Assembly: GCF_000954115.1 (NCBI RefSeq)
Contig: NZ_CP010797.1
Span: 2,542,001 to 2,606,000, forward strand
DNA from: Rhodococcus sp. B7740
GTDB lineage: Bacteria > Actinomycetota > Actinomycetes > Mycobacteriales > Mycobacteriaceae
Reading direction: 5' to 3'
Length of the DNA stretch: 64,000 bases
Shown here: positions 1-9,474 of the stretch, piece after piece
Layout of the letters: each line of letters starts with the position of its first letter
Numbering within the stretch: position 1 is the first letter of the stretch
Notes under the pieces: generated by a model
The model's input: the letters and a program-made list of their open reading frames with translations, nothing else
Told to the model about the DNA's origin: nothing
The model's database searches: none
Translations under genes and position numbers: made by a program

Positions 1-304
1 GCAGCCGCTTGGGTCCGAAGGTTCGCAGCAACGTGCCGACGAGTCGCTGGATCGCGTTCATCTCCTGCAGTACCGAACCCATCAGCACGCCGAAGGCGAT
101 GAGCAGGCCCACCTCGGCCATGATCTCGCCGAAGCCGCCAGTGATGGTGTCGACGGTGGTGCCGACTCCGAGCTTCGTCGCCAGTCCCAGGTACGCGGCA
201 CCGAGCACCAGCGAGATCACCGGGTTGAAGTGAAAACGAACGATGAAGACCACCACCGCCAGGACGGCGACGACGGTGTTGATCACGATCCACATATCGG
301 ACAT
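1..304 (-). CDS. GntP-family permease, N-terminal part (truncated by window edge)
   Basis: Reading leftwards from the ATG at 304, about 101 residues are visible before the edge. They form hydrophobic segments separated by short loops, in the style of the gluconate/H+ symporter (GntP/GntT) family: an N-terminal helix rich in Val/Ala, then a helix containing NPVISLVLGA, then the family-like stretch GFGEIMAEVGLLIAFG. Members import gluconate or related sugar acids across the inner membrane. The substrate cannot be told from this fragment. A second in-frame ATG three codons on is an alternative start. The 152 bp between this start and the MOSC gene presumably holds its promoter; I see no clear boxes there. 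Confidence 0.75.
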   Translation of the reverse strand, partial: MSDMWIVINTVVAVLAVVVFIVRFHFNPVISLVLGAAYLGLATKLGVGTTVDTITGGFGEIMAEVGLLIAFGVLMGSVLQEMNAIQRLVGTLLRTFGPKRL

Positions 305-456
305 CGGCAATTCTTCCCGCTGAATGAGAGTGACCGCTGCCATCGCATGCGGCTCGGTGTGATCCATCACACCAATACCCACATTATGGGCACAGATTTA
401 CTTCGTGAGCAAGAGCCTGGGCAGCACGGAAACACGAAGGTCCGCCGAGAGCCAGG

Positions 457-1017
457 TCAGATCGGCTGAGCGCGCCTGATCGAGAGCGCGGCCCGAGAGG
501 GATCGAGTTCGACGGGCGAGCGGACCAGCAGTTCCCCGACCCGCAGGATGCCGTCGGACAGCGGCTCTACCCGCAGTCCGCCGCGACCGATCAGCGCCTT
601 ACGTGCACCGTCCACCACCATCCGGTCCATCCACGCGCACGGATGGGCCGGCCGGCCACCACGGAACCGAATCCAGCCGTCACCGGAATCGAGCTCGAAT
701 TCCAGCCCTCGCAACGGGTCGAGCTCCAGCCCGCGTACGACGACGTTTCGCCTGGCCACGGACGGATCGGGCACATCGACCCCGAGTACGTCGCCGACGG
801 CCTCCCAGGCCTCGACGGCCAGAAAGCTCACCGCCGCCTCGGTGTGTGCCTTCACGCCGAAGAACCGATCTCCACGAATGCCTTTGTGCGCCACGATCTC
901 GACGCTGGTCGGCAGGTCCGTCGCCGACTCGGCCGGGCCGTCCTTGGATCTACCGAAGTAGGCGTGCGTGGGCGAGCGCAGCAACTGCACGATCTCGGCG
1001 CGATACTCGAAAAGCAT
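457..1017 (-). CDS. MOSC domain protein
   Basis: About 186 residues beginning MLFEYRAEIVQLL. The motif HKGIRGDRFFGVK, the following AVSFLAVEAWE and the FRGGRPAHPCAWMD segment with a conserved-type Cys are typical of MOSC (MOCO sulfurase C-terminal) domain proteins such as YiiM. These are thought to bind sulfur carried on a cysteine for metal-sulfur cofactor chemistry. The frame is open about 30 codons further upstream, but homologues usually begin near MLFEY and the longer start would run into the divergent promoter of the esterase gene. The shine-dalgarno is poor at either start. The gene is divergent from the carboxylesterase with about 74 bp between them. Substrate unknown. Confidence 0.75.
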   Translation of the reverse strand: MLFEYRAEIVQLLRSPTHAYFGRSKDGPAESATDLPTSVEIVAHKGIRGDRFFGVKAHTEAAVSFLAVEAWEAVGDVLGVDVPDPSVARRNVVVRGLELDPLRGLEFELDSGDGWIRFRGGRPAHPCAWMDRMVVDGARKALIGRGGLRVEPLSDGILRVGELLVRSPVELDPSRAALSIRRAQPI

Positions 1018-1091
1018 GCCCTCGAGTCTGCCCGGTACCGATCTCCATCCGTTCTTACCCGCGGGTAAGAACTGATCAGTACACTCGCGAC

Positions 1092-2636
1092 ATGGCTGTG
1101 ACGACACGCGTGACCACCTCCGACGGCATCATCGAGGGCAAGCCGGTGGGCGACCTGACCACCTGGCGCGGCATCCCGTACGCCGCCCCGCCCGTCGGAC
1201 CGCTTCGTTTCCGAGCGCCGCAACCGACCCAACCGTGGTCGGGCGTGCGCGACGCCACCGAATGGGGCAACGCCTCCATTCAGCACAAGCGCGGCACGAT
1301 GCTCGCCGTCGGCAAGTACCAGCCGTCGAGCGAGGACTGCCTGACGCTCAACGTGTTGGCCCCGAGCGCACCGAGCAAGAACCCGCGCCCGGTCATGGTG
1401 TTCATCCACGGTGGTGCCTACACGCTCGGCACCTCGGCGACCCCGCTGTACGGCGGCGGCTCGCTGGTGCGCCGCTCACTGAAGGACGGCGACGGCATCA
1501 TCTACGTCTCGGTCAACTACCGACTCGGCGCACTGGGCTACCTGGACATGTCCCAGTTCTCCACTCCCGAGCGGCCGTTCGACTCCAACCTGGGCCTGCG
1601 GGATCAGGTCGCAGCGCTGGAATGGGTGCAGCGCAACATCGCGAACTTCGGCGGCGATCCGAACAACGTCACCATCTTCGGCGAATCCGCGGGCGGCAAT
1701 GCGGTCACCACACTCATGACGGTTCCCGCTGCGAAAGGCCTTTTCGCACAGGCCATTTCCGAGAGCTCTGCTCCCGGCATGACGGCCACCAAGGAGCGTG
1801 CCGATCAATGGGCACGCGAGTACGTGGGCTACCTGGGCGGCACCGCGGAGAACGCGGCCGAGACCCTGGAGAACGCCGAGGTACTACGGCTCGGGCGGGC
1901 CGGCACCAAGCTTGGCCTGACCACCCTGCACCGCACTCCCGGACTGCTTCCGTTCGGACCCGTGATCGACGGCGACTTCCTGCCGGTCAGCCCGGTGGAG
2001 GCCTACGCGAAGGGCACCGCGCACCGCGTCCCGCTGATCATCGGCACCAATGCCCGTGAGGGAACACTGTTTCCGAAGTTCCTCGACGCACTGCCCACCA
2101 ACCCCGAACGCATCGGCAAGCTGTTCTCGCTCACCGATCCCGACGCCGAGGCCGTGGTCACCGCAGGCTATCGCGGCTACCCCAGTGAGCGGTCCGCCAT
2201 CGACTTCGGCGGCGACTTCACCTTCTGGAAGCCGTCTCTCGAAGTGGCCGAAGGACATTCGCGTCACGCACCCACGTACTTCTACCGCTTCGATTTCGCT
2301 CCGCGATCGATGAAGGTGCTCGGCCTCGACGCCACCCACGGATTCGAGTTGTTCGCCGTGTTCGGCATCAACGAGACCCTCTTCGGCAAGGCGCTCACAC
2401 TCACGGGTGGACGAAAGGCCTTCGCCGAGGTCACCGAGCAGGTGCAGTCGAACTGGATTGCGTTCGCCACCAACGGAAAACCATTGGACACGTGGCCGGC
2501 GTACGACGAGGACTCGCGTCGGACATTGATCTTCGACACCCGCACCCGGGTACAGAAGGACCCACGGAGCGACCGGCGCAAGGCATGGGAAGGCTACCGG
2601 GGCTACGACAGCCAGAAGCTCGAACCCGTCACTTGA
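1092..2636 (+). CDS. Type B carboxylesterase/lipase family protein
   Basis: 514 residues from ATG 1092, starting MAVTTRVTTSDGIIEG, with no signal peptide, so probably cytoplasmic. The alpha/beta-hydrolase family B hallmarks are in order: the oxyanion-hole segment VFIHGGAYTLG, EDCLTLNV, the nucleophile elbow GESAGG with Ser199, an acid in the GTNAREGTLF segment, and a His in LDATHGFELF. It should hydrolyse carboxylic esters; para-nitrobenzyl esterase is the usual family label. The frame is open far upstream (to 603), but that stretch lies opposite the MOSC gene and is not protein-like. The 3' end overlaps the convergent Fpg/Nei gene by 8 bp. Confidence 0.9.
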   Translation: MAVTTRVTTSDGIIEGKPVGDLTTWRGIPYAAPPVGPLRFRAPQPTQPWSGVRDATEWGNASIQHKRGTMLAVGKYQPSSEDCLTLNVLAPSAPSKNPRPVMVFIHGGAYTLGTSATPLYGGGSLVRRSLKDGDGIIYVSVNYRLGALGYLDMSQFSTPERPFDSNLGLRDQVAALEWVQRNIANFGGDPNNVTIFGESAGGNAVTTLMTVPAAKGLFAQAISESSAPGMTATKERADQWAREYVGYLGGTAENAAETLENAEVLRLGRAGTKLGLTTLHRTPGLLPFGPVIDGDFLPVSPVEAYAKGTAHRVPLIIGTNAREGTLFPKFLDALPTNPERIGKLFSLTDPDAEAVVTAGYRGYPSERSAIDFGGDFTFWKPSLEVAEGHSRHAPTYFYRFDFAPRSMKVLGLDATHGFELFAVFGINETLFGKALTLTGGRKAFAEVTEQVQSNWIAFATNGKPLDTWPAYDEDSRRTLIFDTRTRVQKDPRSDRRKAWEGYRGYDSQKLEPVT

Positions 2637-3495
2637 GCAGTCGCGACATGCGACGGTCGGCGAGAATCTTGCCGGCCGTCTGGCACGTCGCGCAGTACTG
2701 AAAAGAACGATCGACGTAGGCGACTTCACGTACCGGGTCGCCGCACACCGGGCACGGAAGTCCGGTTCTGGCGTGTACACGCATCCCCGATCGCTTCTCC
2801 CCCTTCAGACGCGCCGCATCCTGCCCGGCCGAGCGGGTCACCGCGTCGGACAGAACCGATCGCATCGCCGCGTAGAGCGTCGCGACGGATTCGGGATCGA
2901 GCTTGCTCGACGACGCGAAGGGCGAGAGCTTCGCCACGTGCAGTATCTCGTCCGAGTAGGCATTGCCGATGCCTGCCAACAGCGACTGATCCACCAACGA
3001 GGTCTTCAGTCGTGCGGTAGTGCCTGCGAGGATCTCGGCGAATTCGAGCTCGGTGGCCGTCAGCGCGTCCGGACCGAGCCGGGCAATGCTCGCAACCTGT
3101 TGCGGGTCGCGCACCACCCACACCGCCAGCCGCTTCTTGGTACCCGCCTCGGTGAGATCGATGGCGGGCGTCGCTCCCTCGGGGGTGAAGAAATGGATCC
3201 GCAGCGCCAAGGGTCCTTTGCCCGGCTTCGGCGGTGCGACGCTGGGATTGTCCACCCACCGCAACCATCCCCCGCGAGAGAGATGGGTGATCAGCCAGAG
3301 GTCACCGGCGCGGAGCGCCAAATGCTTCCCGAAACGGGCGGCATCGGTGACGTCCTTGCCCTGCAGCTCGGTGAACGGCGGATCGAACGTCTTGAGAACG
3401 CTCAGTGCAGCGATGTCGATGCGACCGATCACCGCACCGACGGCATGCTCGCGCAGAAAGCCGGCAAGGGCTTCCACCTCGGGTAATTCCGGCAT
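2629..3495 (-). CDS. Fpg/Nei family DNA glycosylase/AP lyase
   Basis: 288 residues. The mature N-terminus PELPEVE carries the catalytic Pro and Glu of the family. A beta-hairpin Lys is in RFGKHLAL, the helix-two-turn-helix is at [15 protein letters not shown], and a C-terminal four-Cys zinc finger (CPVCG ... CATC) ends in a short basic tail. Such enzymes excise oxidised bases and cleave the abasic strand in base-excision repair. Actinobacteria carry several Fpg and Nei paralogues, and I cannot say which specificity this one has. The gene is divergent from thyA with only 20 bp between starts, so the two may share a promoter region. Confidence 0.9.
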   Translation of the reverse strand: MPELPEVEALAGFLREHAVGAVIGRIDIAALSVLKTFDPPFTELQGKDVTDAARFGKHLALRAGDLWLITHLSRGGWLRWVDNPSVAPPKPGKGPLALRIHFFTPEGATPAIDLTEAGTKKRLAVWVVRDPQQVASIARLGPDALTATELEFAEILAGTTARLKTSLVDQSLLAGIGNAYSDEILHVAKLSPFASSSKLDPESVATLYAAMRSVLSDAVTRSAGQDAARLKGEKRSGMRVHARTGLPCPVCGDPVREVAYVDRSFQYCATCQTAGKILADRRMSRLLK

Positions 3496-3515
3496 GTACT
3501 CAGTATGCAGCTACG

Positions 3516-4325
3516 ATGACCGTCGTGATGGTTCCGACTCCGTACGAAGATCTGCTGCGCCACATCCTCGATACCGGGACGGCGAAATCCGACCGAACCG
3601 GAACCGGCACCACCAGCGTGTTCGGGCATCAGATGCGCTTCGACCTGGCCGCGGGCTTCCCGCTGATCACCACCAAGAAGGTCCATCTCAAATCCATCGT
3701 CTACGAGTTGCTGTGGTTCCTGCGTGGGGATTCGAACGCCACGTGGTTGCAGGAACACGGTGTGAGCATCTGGGACGAGTGGGCTGCTCCCGACGGCGAG
3801 CTCGGCCCCGTCTACGGAGTGCAGTGGCGATCGTGGCCCACCCCGTCGGGCGAGCACATCGACCAGATCAGCCAGGTCATCGAGACCTTGAAGACCGACC
3901 CGGATTCGCGGCGGATGATCGTCTCGGCCTGGAACGTCGGCGAGATCCCGCGAATGGCGCTGCCGCCGTGCCACGCGTTCTTCCAGTTCTACGTGGCCGA
4001 CGGCAAGCTCTCGTGCCAGCTGTATCAGCGCAGTGCGGACATGTTCCTCGGAGTGCCGTTCAACATCGCGAGCTATGCGCTGCTCACGCACATGGTGGCG
4101 GCGCAGACCGGTCTCGAGGTCGGCGAGTTCGTCTGGACCGGCGGCGATTGCCACATCTACGACAACCACCGCGATCAGGTCACCGAGCAGCTCTCGCGCG
4201 AGGCATACCCCTACCCCACTCTGAAACTGGCGCAACGGGATTCGATCTTCGACTACACCTACGAGGACATCGAGATCGTGGGCTACCGGCACCACCCGGC
4301 GATCAAGGCCCCGGTAGCGGTGTGA
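3516..4325 (+). CDS. thyA: Thymidylate synthase
   Basis: About 269 residues. It aligns by eye with mycobacterial ThyA throughout: TPYEDLLR near the start, [27 protein letters not shown], the catalytic Cys152 in [21 protein letters not shown], and the C-terminal [10 protein letters not shown]. It methylates dUMP to dTMP using 5,10-methylene-tetrahydrofolate and yields dihydrofolate, which the overlapping next gene reduces. Two ATGs (3516 and 3528) are possible. Neither has a strong ribosome binding site, and the second is closer to the mycobacterial N-terminus. Confidence 0.97.
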   Translation: MTVVMVPTPYEDLLRHILDTGTAKSDRTGTGTTSVFGHQMRFDLAAGFPLITTKKVHLKSIVYELLWFLRGDSNATWLQEHGVSIWDEWAAPDGELGPVYGVQWRSWPTPSGEHIDQISQVIETLKTDPDSRRMIVSAWNVGEIPRMALPPCHAFFQFYVADGKLSCQLYQRSADMFLGVPFNIASYALLTHMVAAQTGLEVGEFVWTGGDCHIYDNHRDQVTEQLSREAYPYPTLKLAQRDSIFDYTYEDIEIVGYRHHPAIKAPVAV

Positions 4326-4828
4326 GTGCTCCGTTCGTCGGCTCGATCTGGGCGCAGAGCACCACGGGAACCATCGGGGACGGGGGCGGTATCCCCTGGC
4401 ACATTCCCGAGGACCTGGCACACTTTCGCGCCGTGACGGGCGGTCATGCCGTCGTCATGGGCCGCAAGACGTGGGATTCACTTCCCGCGAAGTTCCGGCC
4501 GCTGCCCGGGCGTCGGAACATCGTCGTCACGCGCAATGCATCGTGGTCGGCAGAGGGCGCGGAGGTGGCACACAGCGTCGCCGACGCGATCGCGCTCGCC
4601 GACGCCGACCCGGTGTGGGTCATCGGGGGCGGCGAAATCTATCGCAGTGCAATGGATATCGCGACCCACCTGGAGGTGACCGAGGTCGATCTCGACGTCG
4701 TGGGCGATACGAGTGCTCCGGAGATTCCCGACGGCTGGGTCGCCAGGGTGGGCGACTGGCAGAGCAGCCGGGTCGACGGCACCCGATTCCGCTGGGTCGA
4801 GTACGGAAAGCCTACCCAACCTTCCTGA
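4322..4828 (+). CDS. folA: Dihydrofolate reductase
   Basis: 168 residues from GTG 4322, which overlaps the thyA stop (GTGTGA), so the two are translationally coupled. DHFR landmarks are all present: [13 protein letters not shown] with the active-site Asp, [19 protein letters not shown], and the NADPH-binding VIGGGEIY. It regenerates tetrahydrofolate used up by ThyA and is the trimethoprim target. The thyA-folA order is the common bacterial arrangement. Confidence 0.96.
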   Translation: MSAPFVGSIWAQSTTGTIGDGGGIPWHIPEDLAHFRAVTGGHAVVMGRKTWDSLPAKFRPLPGRRNIVVTRNASWSAEGAEVAHSVADAIALADADPVWVIGGGEIYRSAMDIATHLEVTEVDLDVVGDTSAPEIPDGWVARVGDWQSSRVDGTRFRWVEYGKPTQPS

Positions 4829-4882
4829 GCGCGTTCAGGATTCCCCCGTCGCGACTGCGAGTGGTGCGTCATACTGACGATC

Positions 4883-5209
4883 ATGGACAAGAAGTCACTC
4901 ACCGCCCTTGCCCGCCAACAGCTCAAGCTTGCAGTCGGCGCGTCGAGTGGCCGCAGTTCGCAGACGGTCTACGGCGGTCACCGACGCCACCTACGGCAGA
5001 CGGTCGTGGCGCTGGCCGCCGGTAACAAACTGGCCGAACACGACCTGTCCGGCGAGTCGACCGTCCTGGTGCTCAGCGGCAAGCTGGAACTGATCTCCGG
5101 TGAACGCTCCTGGAAGGGTTCGACCGGCGACCTTCTCGTCATCCCCGACGCCCGCCACAGCGTTGAGGCCCTCGAAGACGTGAGCTTTCTGCTGACCGTC
5201 GCTATGTAG
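4883..5209 (+). CDS. Small cupin-fold protein
   Basis: 108 residues with one conserved beta-barrel: LAEHDLSGESTVLVLSGKLEL, then GDLLVIPDARHSVEALED, which are recognisable cupin motifs 1 and 2 with His residues. Single-domain cupins of this size are often annotated as LuxR-associated or hypothetical; the metal and substrate are unknown. The start is an ATG 54 bp after folA, so it could be a third gene of the thyA-folA operon. It overlaps the convergent universal stress gene by 8 bp. Confidence 0.8.
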   Translation: MDKKSLTALARQQLKLAVGASSGRSSQTVYGGHRRHLRQTVVALAAGNKLAEHDLSGESTVLVLSGKLELISGERSWKGSTGDLLVIPDARHSVEALEDVSFLLTVAM

Positions 5210-6062
5210 GGGACTTCCGCACGACCAGCACCGGGCAGTCCGCGGTGTTGACGAGCGCGAAACTCGTGGAGCCCAACAGCATTCCACCGAATCCACCGCG
5301 CCCCCGATTGCCCACCACGATCAACGCTCCGGTTTCGGACAGTCCGCTCAGAATCCTCACCGGACGGTCCTGAGCGACGATGCGCTGCACCTCGACGTCC
5401 GGGAACCTCTCCTGCCAGCCGGCGAGGCTCTCCGCCAGCAGAGCCTCCTCACCGTCGGCGATGGCCTGCCAGTCCTTGGGTGCACGGCCGAACGACTGGG
5501 TCAGATCGACATCCGACCACACGTGCACCGCGATCAGCACGGCTCCGCGGGCCGATGCTTCGACGAACGCCCACTCGACCGCAGCCTGGTTGACCTCCGA
5601 GCCGTCGATACCGACGACGACCGGCCCCTCGGCGACCGGCCGACCGTCGATGTCACGGCCTCGCACCACCGCGACAGGAGAGACGCTGTGAGCAGCCAAC
5701 GAGAGTGTGACAGCACCGGTTTCGCTCGCCCCGATCACCAGGAGCTCGGCCTGAGCAGAGACCCCGATGAGAACGTCCATCACACCGCCCTCGACGGCAC
5801 TCGAGGTCACCTCGAACGCCGGATCGTCGACCACCAGTGCCGCCAGAGTTTCCGCCGCCACCAATCTGGATTTGGCCGTGGCCACGAATTCGGTTGCTTC
5901 TCCGGCGAATTCGCTCAGGTCGACCACACCCGGCATGTCCACGGCCGTCACGATGTGCAATCGCCGATCGCGTCGGTGAGCACAGAGCGCCGCCCAGATC
6001 ACGGCCTTGTCCGCTGCAGCGGATCCATCGATGCCGACGATGATCGGTCGAGAGCCTGTCAC
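5202..6062 (-). CDS. Tandem-domain universal stress protein
   Basis: 286 residues made of two UspA folds, roughly 1-135 and 140-286, each beginning with a (P)IIVGIDGS/VVVGIDGS strand. Only the second domain keeps the ATP-binding G-2x-G-9x-G-S/T signature (GNRGRGGFGG ... GST). The first ends with GASETGAVTL, where the spacing is lost. This resembles the mycobacterial DosR-regulon Usp proteins, which are dimeric ATP-binding stress factors. No DosR box was confirmed upstream. Its 5' side faces the desaturase terminator hairpin. Confidence 0.9.
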   Translation of the reverse strand: MTGSRPIIVGIDGSAAADKAVIWAALCAHRRDRRLHIVTAVDMPGVVDLSEFAGEATEFVATAKSRLVAAETLAALVVDDPAFEVTSSAVEGGVMDVLIGVSAQAELLVIGASETGAVTLSLAAHSVSPVAVVRGRDIDGRPVAEGPVVVGIDGSEVNQAAVEWAFVEASARGAVLIAVHVWSDVDLTQSFGRAPKDWQAIADGEEALLAESLAGWQERFPDVEVQRIVAQDRPVRILSGLSETGALIVVGNRGRGGFGGMLLGSTSFALVNTADCPVLVVRKSPT

Positions 6063-6149
6063 GTTTCGGGCCTCCGGTCGTTGCGCGAGAACCGGGGCCT
6101 CGGGCGTATGACGAATAGGAGTTCAGGCTAGTCGATGGACCCCGCCGAA

Positions 6150-6184
6150 GCGCCTCTTCGATTCGAATCGAATCGAAGAGGCGC
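6150..6184 (-). terminator. Strong hairpin downstream of the desaturase gene
   Basis: A perfect 16-bp inverted repeat (6150-6165 and 6169-6184) closes on a 3-nt loop AAT. It lies 32 bp after the desaturase stop and upstream of the universal stress gene, both on the minus strand. There is no U-tract, as is common for actinobacterial intrinsic terminators. Confidence 0.75.
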
Positions 6185-6215
6185 CGGTCCCACGGACCCC
6201 CCGGGGTATGTGGTG

Positions 6216-7121
6216 TCAGCTGGCGCGCAATGCGTTTGCGTACTCTCGGCTTCGCGTGCGGCTGAGCTCGACAGCGGTGTCCTGCGCGTCGAGATGATCG
6301 AGATAGTCGGCCAGTTGGTCGCGACTGCGGGCTCCTGCACCGAGGTCGGTGCGCTCGAAGATGCGCCACTGTGCCAGCAAGGGACGCAGGACCTCGTCGA
6401 GGTGGCGGCGTAGATCGTAGATTCCGTCACGCGAGATGAGCATCGCACTGCGCGCGAACCCCGGCAGGTTGCTGCCCGGCAGTTGGAAGTTCATGACGAC
6501 CTCGGTGATCGCGGTGACGGTGAGCGACGGCGCAACCTCGAGCGCTGCGGAGACCAGGTCGGAAAAGAAGCGGACGTGTAGGTCCTGGTCGGCGACGATG
6601 CGTCCGAGCAGGCGATCGGCCACCGGATCGTGGCACTGCGCGACGGTGTTGCGGTGGCACATGCTCGCGACCGACTCGTCCAGGGCGACCTGAGCGAGCG
6701 ACCGAAGCAGGTGTGCTCCGTTCATCGGGGCGTCGAAACCCACCGTCATGCACTGCGCTCGGGCGCGACCGAGGGCGATCGGATCGACGCTGCGGGTGGC
6801 GACCAGGTAGTCGGTGACCGCCACTGCATGCCTGGTTCGTTCTTCGCTCCATACGGTGAGCCACGACGGCCAGGCCCCGATCTCGGAGGCGGCGGTGTCG
6901 CGCCGGTACAGCGGAATGTTCTGCTCGACAAGCAGAGTGGTCACCAATGCCGCTTTGGCGGCCTCGGTCAGGCTGGAGGGACGCGAACCCCAGTACATCT
7001 CGGCCCGAACGAAGTCGGCCGGTTCCCACTGCACGGCTTCGGCGCGATGACGAACGAGATTCGCCTCGATGCTCGGCAGCAGTTCTCGCAGAACCGCGAA
7101 CTGCCCGATGTCACTGCGCAT
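6216..7121 (-). CDS. Acyl-ACP desaturase (DesA-like)
   Basis: 301 residues from ATG 7121, preceded by a good purine-rich ribosome site (GAAGGGG). The frame is open to 7223 but lacks a ribosome site there. The ferritin-like di-iron ligands can be seen as E in LLVEQNIPLY, EERTRH (E-E-x-x-R-H), and D-x-x-x-H in ADQDLH. This is the class II soluble acyl-[ACP] desaturase family, close to mycobacterial DesA1/DesA2, which acts on fatty acyl or meromycolate precursors. Mycobacterial DesA2 is atypical and its reaction is debated, so desaturation here is inferred. It is divergent from the PucR-type regulator across 334 bp. Confidence 0.85.
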   Translation of the reverse strand: MRSDIGQFAVLRELLPSIEANLVRHRAEAVQWEPADFVRAEMYWGSRPSSLTEAAKAALVTTLLVEQNIPLYRRDTAASEIGAWPSWLTVWSEERTRHAVAVTDYLVATRSVDPIALGRARAQCMTVGFDAPMNGAHLLRSLAQVALDESVASMCHRNTVAQCHDPVADRLLGRIVADQDLHVRFFSDLVSAALEVAPSLTVTAITEVVMNFQLPGSNLPGFARSAMLISRDGIYDLRRHLDEVLRPLLAQWRIFERTDLGAGARSRDQLADYLDHLDAQDTAVELSRTRSREYANALRAS

Positions 7122-7455
7122 ACCCACCCCTTCGCCGCCCGCACACCCACTCCGACGGAGATCAACGTAGATGCGCGGCCCGTCCGTCGGGACGGCTTGG
7201 CGATTGTTTAGGGCAAGTCGCAAGCGCCCACGGCACGCGCTCGAGATAGGTCACAACGAGTTTTGCCGAAATGGTGGATCACGCGTTGATAACAACCTAT
7301 GATCGATCCTGTTAGAGGCCCGGAAACAAACTTGAAGTACGAAAACGCCGCGGTTTCGTCGGGGATTGCATACATTGAGCCGTGGAAGCGCATCGATACG
7401 CGTGAGTGAGTTTGCTTTCTCGAGACCTGAAGAATCCAACACGAAGGGTTGATCT
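7122..7455. promoter_or_regulatory. Divergent intergenic region, desaturase / PucR-type regulator
   Basis: 334 bp without a credible gene. It is more AT-rich in its middle than the flanks, with a TATGAT-like hexamer around 7299-7304 reading to the right, and a ribosome site (AAGGG) just before the GTG at 7456. It probably holds promoters for both divergent genes and any operator for the regulator. No convincing palindrome was found. Confidence 0.4.
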
Positions 7456-8688
7456 GTGACCGTTCACAACTCGACTAGCCTCGGAATCATGGTCGCGGGT
7501 CAGCCTGCGTCGGCTCCTCTTCGCGACTTCCGCGCGGTGGCTCGGCTCCTCGTGGGGCACTTCGCCGCCAACACCCCCTGCGGGTCGTTGCCGGGCGAAC
7601 AGCTTCACGGCGACGTCACCGAATTCACCGTCAAGTGCATCAGTATCGCCGTGCAGATGCTCGACGAAAGACGTGCTCCGGCGGAGTCCGACCTGGCCGA
7701 ACTCCGCGCCAAGGCCAGTCAGTGGGCGCGGGAGGGTGTGCCCCTCGAGTCCGTCCTCAGCGTCTACCATGAGGGCATCCAGATCGGCTGGAATCTCGTG
7801 TCCAAGCGGGCAGGTGAAGGCGACGCCGCCCAACTGATCGAGGCCGCGCGGATGTTCGTGCTGCTGTCGGAGAAGGTATCTATCGCGGCCAGCAAGAGCT
7901 ACGTCGAGGAGCTCCAATCGGTGGCCAGTGAGCATCACACGGCAGCGCACACCCTGGTGACCTCGCTGCTCAGCGGCCACAATGCGGTGTCGATGGCCCG
8001 TCAGTCCGGCATCGAGCTCGCCGACAGTTACCTCGTGCTCGCCATCTCGGTGCCGCCGCACCCCGACGAGAACGACCCCAATATCCAGAAGACCGTCGCC
8101 GCCCGTCGAAAGCTGCGCCGCGTTCAGGCCGAACTGGCCACGATCTGCGGTCGCACCCCCCTGTCTCTGCTGAGCACCGAAGGCGGCACCGTGCTGATCC
8201 CGGGTGTTCACGACGAAGAGTGGGTCGAGGCCCTGGTGCACCGCATCGGTACCGCCGCCGAGGTTCCCGTCACCGTCACCGCCGAGCAGGCCGCTACCGC
8301 CGACATCCCCACCGCAGCCGATCAGGTCCACGAACTGCTGTCGTTGGCGCACCAGCTGCACCGTCCGTCCGGGCTGTACCGCATGGACGACCTGGTGCTC
8401 GAATACCAGCTCACGCGACCGGGACCCGGCCGTCGCCACCTGACCCAGATCCTCGAGCCACTCGACTCGTCGCCGGAGCTGCTCGAGACCCTCGAGATCC
8501 ACATCTCCCACGATCTGAACCGTCAGCGGTCCGCACGCCAGCTCCACCTGCACACCAACACCGTCGATTACCGCCTCAAGCGGATCGCCCAGCTCACCGG
8601 GTTCGACCCGACCCGTCCCTCGGGTATCCGACACCTGCAGGCCGCTCTGGTGGCCCGACGCCTCGAATCCTCGCGCGGCGCAGCGTGA
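7456..8688 (+). CDS. PucR/CdaR-type transcriptional regulator
   Basis: 410 residues from GTG 7456. The N-terminal half is an alpha-helical sensor-like region. A GGDEF-like CdaR middle domain follows (about residues 175-290). The C-terminus is a PucR-type helix-turn-helix: LHLHTNTVDYRLKRIAQLTG, the diagnostic motif of the HTH_30 family. Such regulators often control metabolism or a neighbouring gene. Here the divergent desaturase and the downstream ABC exporter are the plausible targets, but the effector is unknown. Confidence 0.88.
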   Translation: MTVHNSTSLGIMVAGQPASAPLRDFRAVARLLVGHFAANTPCGSLPGEQLHGDVTEFTVKCISIAVQMLDERRAPAESDLAELRAKASQWAREGVPLESVLSVYHEGIQIGWNLVSKRAGEGDAAQLIEAARMFVLLSEKVSIAASKSYVEELQSVASEHHTAAHTLVTSLLSGHNAVSMARQSGIELADSYLVLAISVPPHPDENDPNIQKTVAARRKLRRVQAELATICGRTPLSLLSTEGGTVLIPGVHDEEWVEALVHRIGTAAEVPVTVTAEQAATADIPTAADQVHELLSLAHQLHRPSGLYRMDDLVLEYQLTRPGPGRRHLTQILEPLDSSPELLETLEIHISHDLNRQRSARQLHLHTNTVDYRLKRIAQLTGFDPTRPSGIRHLQAALVARRLESSRGAA

Positions 8689-8763
8689 TCTGAGAACTCC
8701 GACCGGTTTCTCGACCCGACGGCAGGTAGCGTCGGAAGTATTCGAGGAGCAGGGGATTGTTGG

Positions 8764-9470
<707 letters not shown>

Positions 9471-9474
<4 letters not shown>

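Noticed and set aside
603..1091. N-terminal extension of the carboxylesterase frame
   Set aside because: It is Arg/Pro/Ser-rich, overlaps the MOSC gene on the other strand and precedes a natural ATG at 1092 that gives a family-like start.
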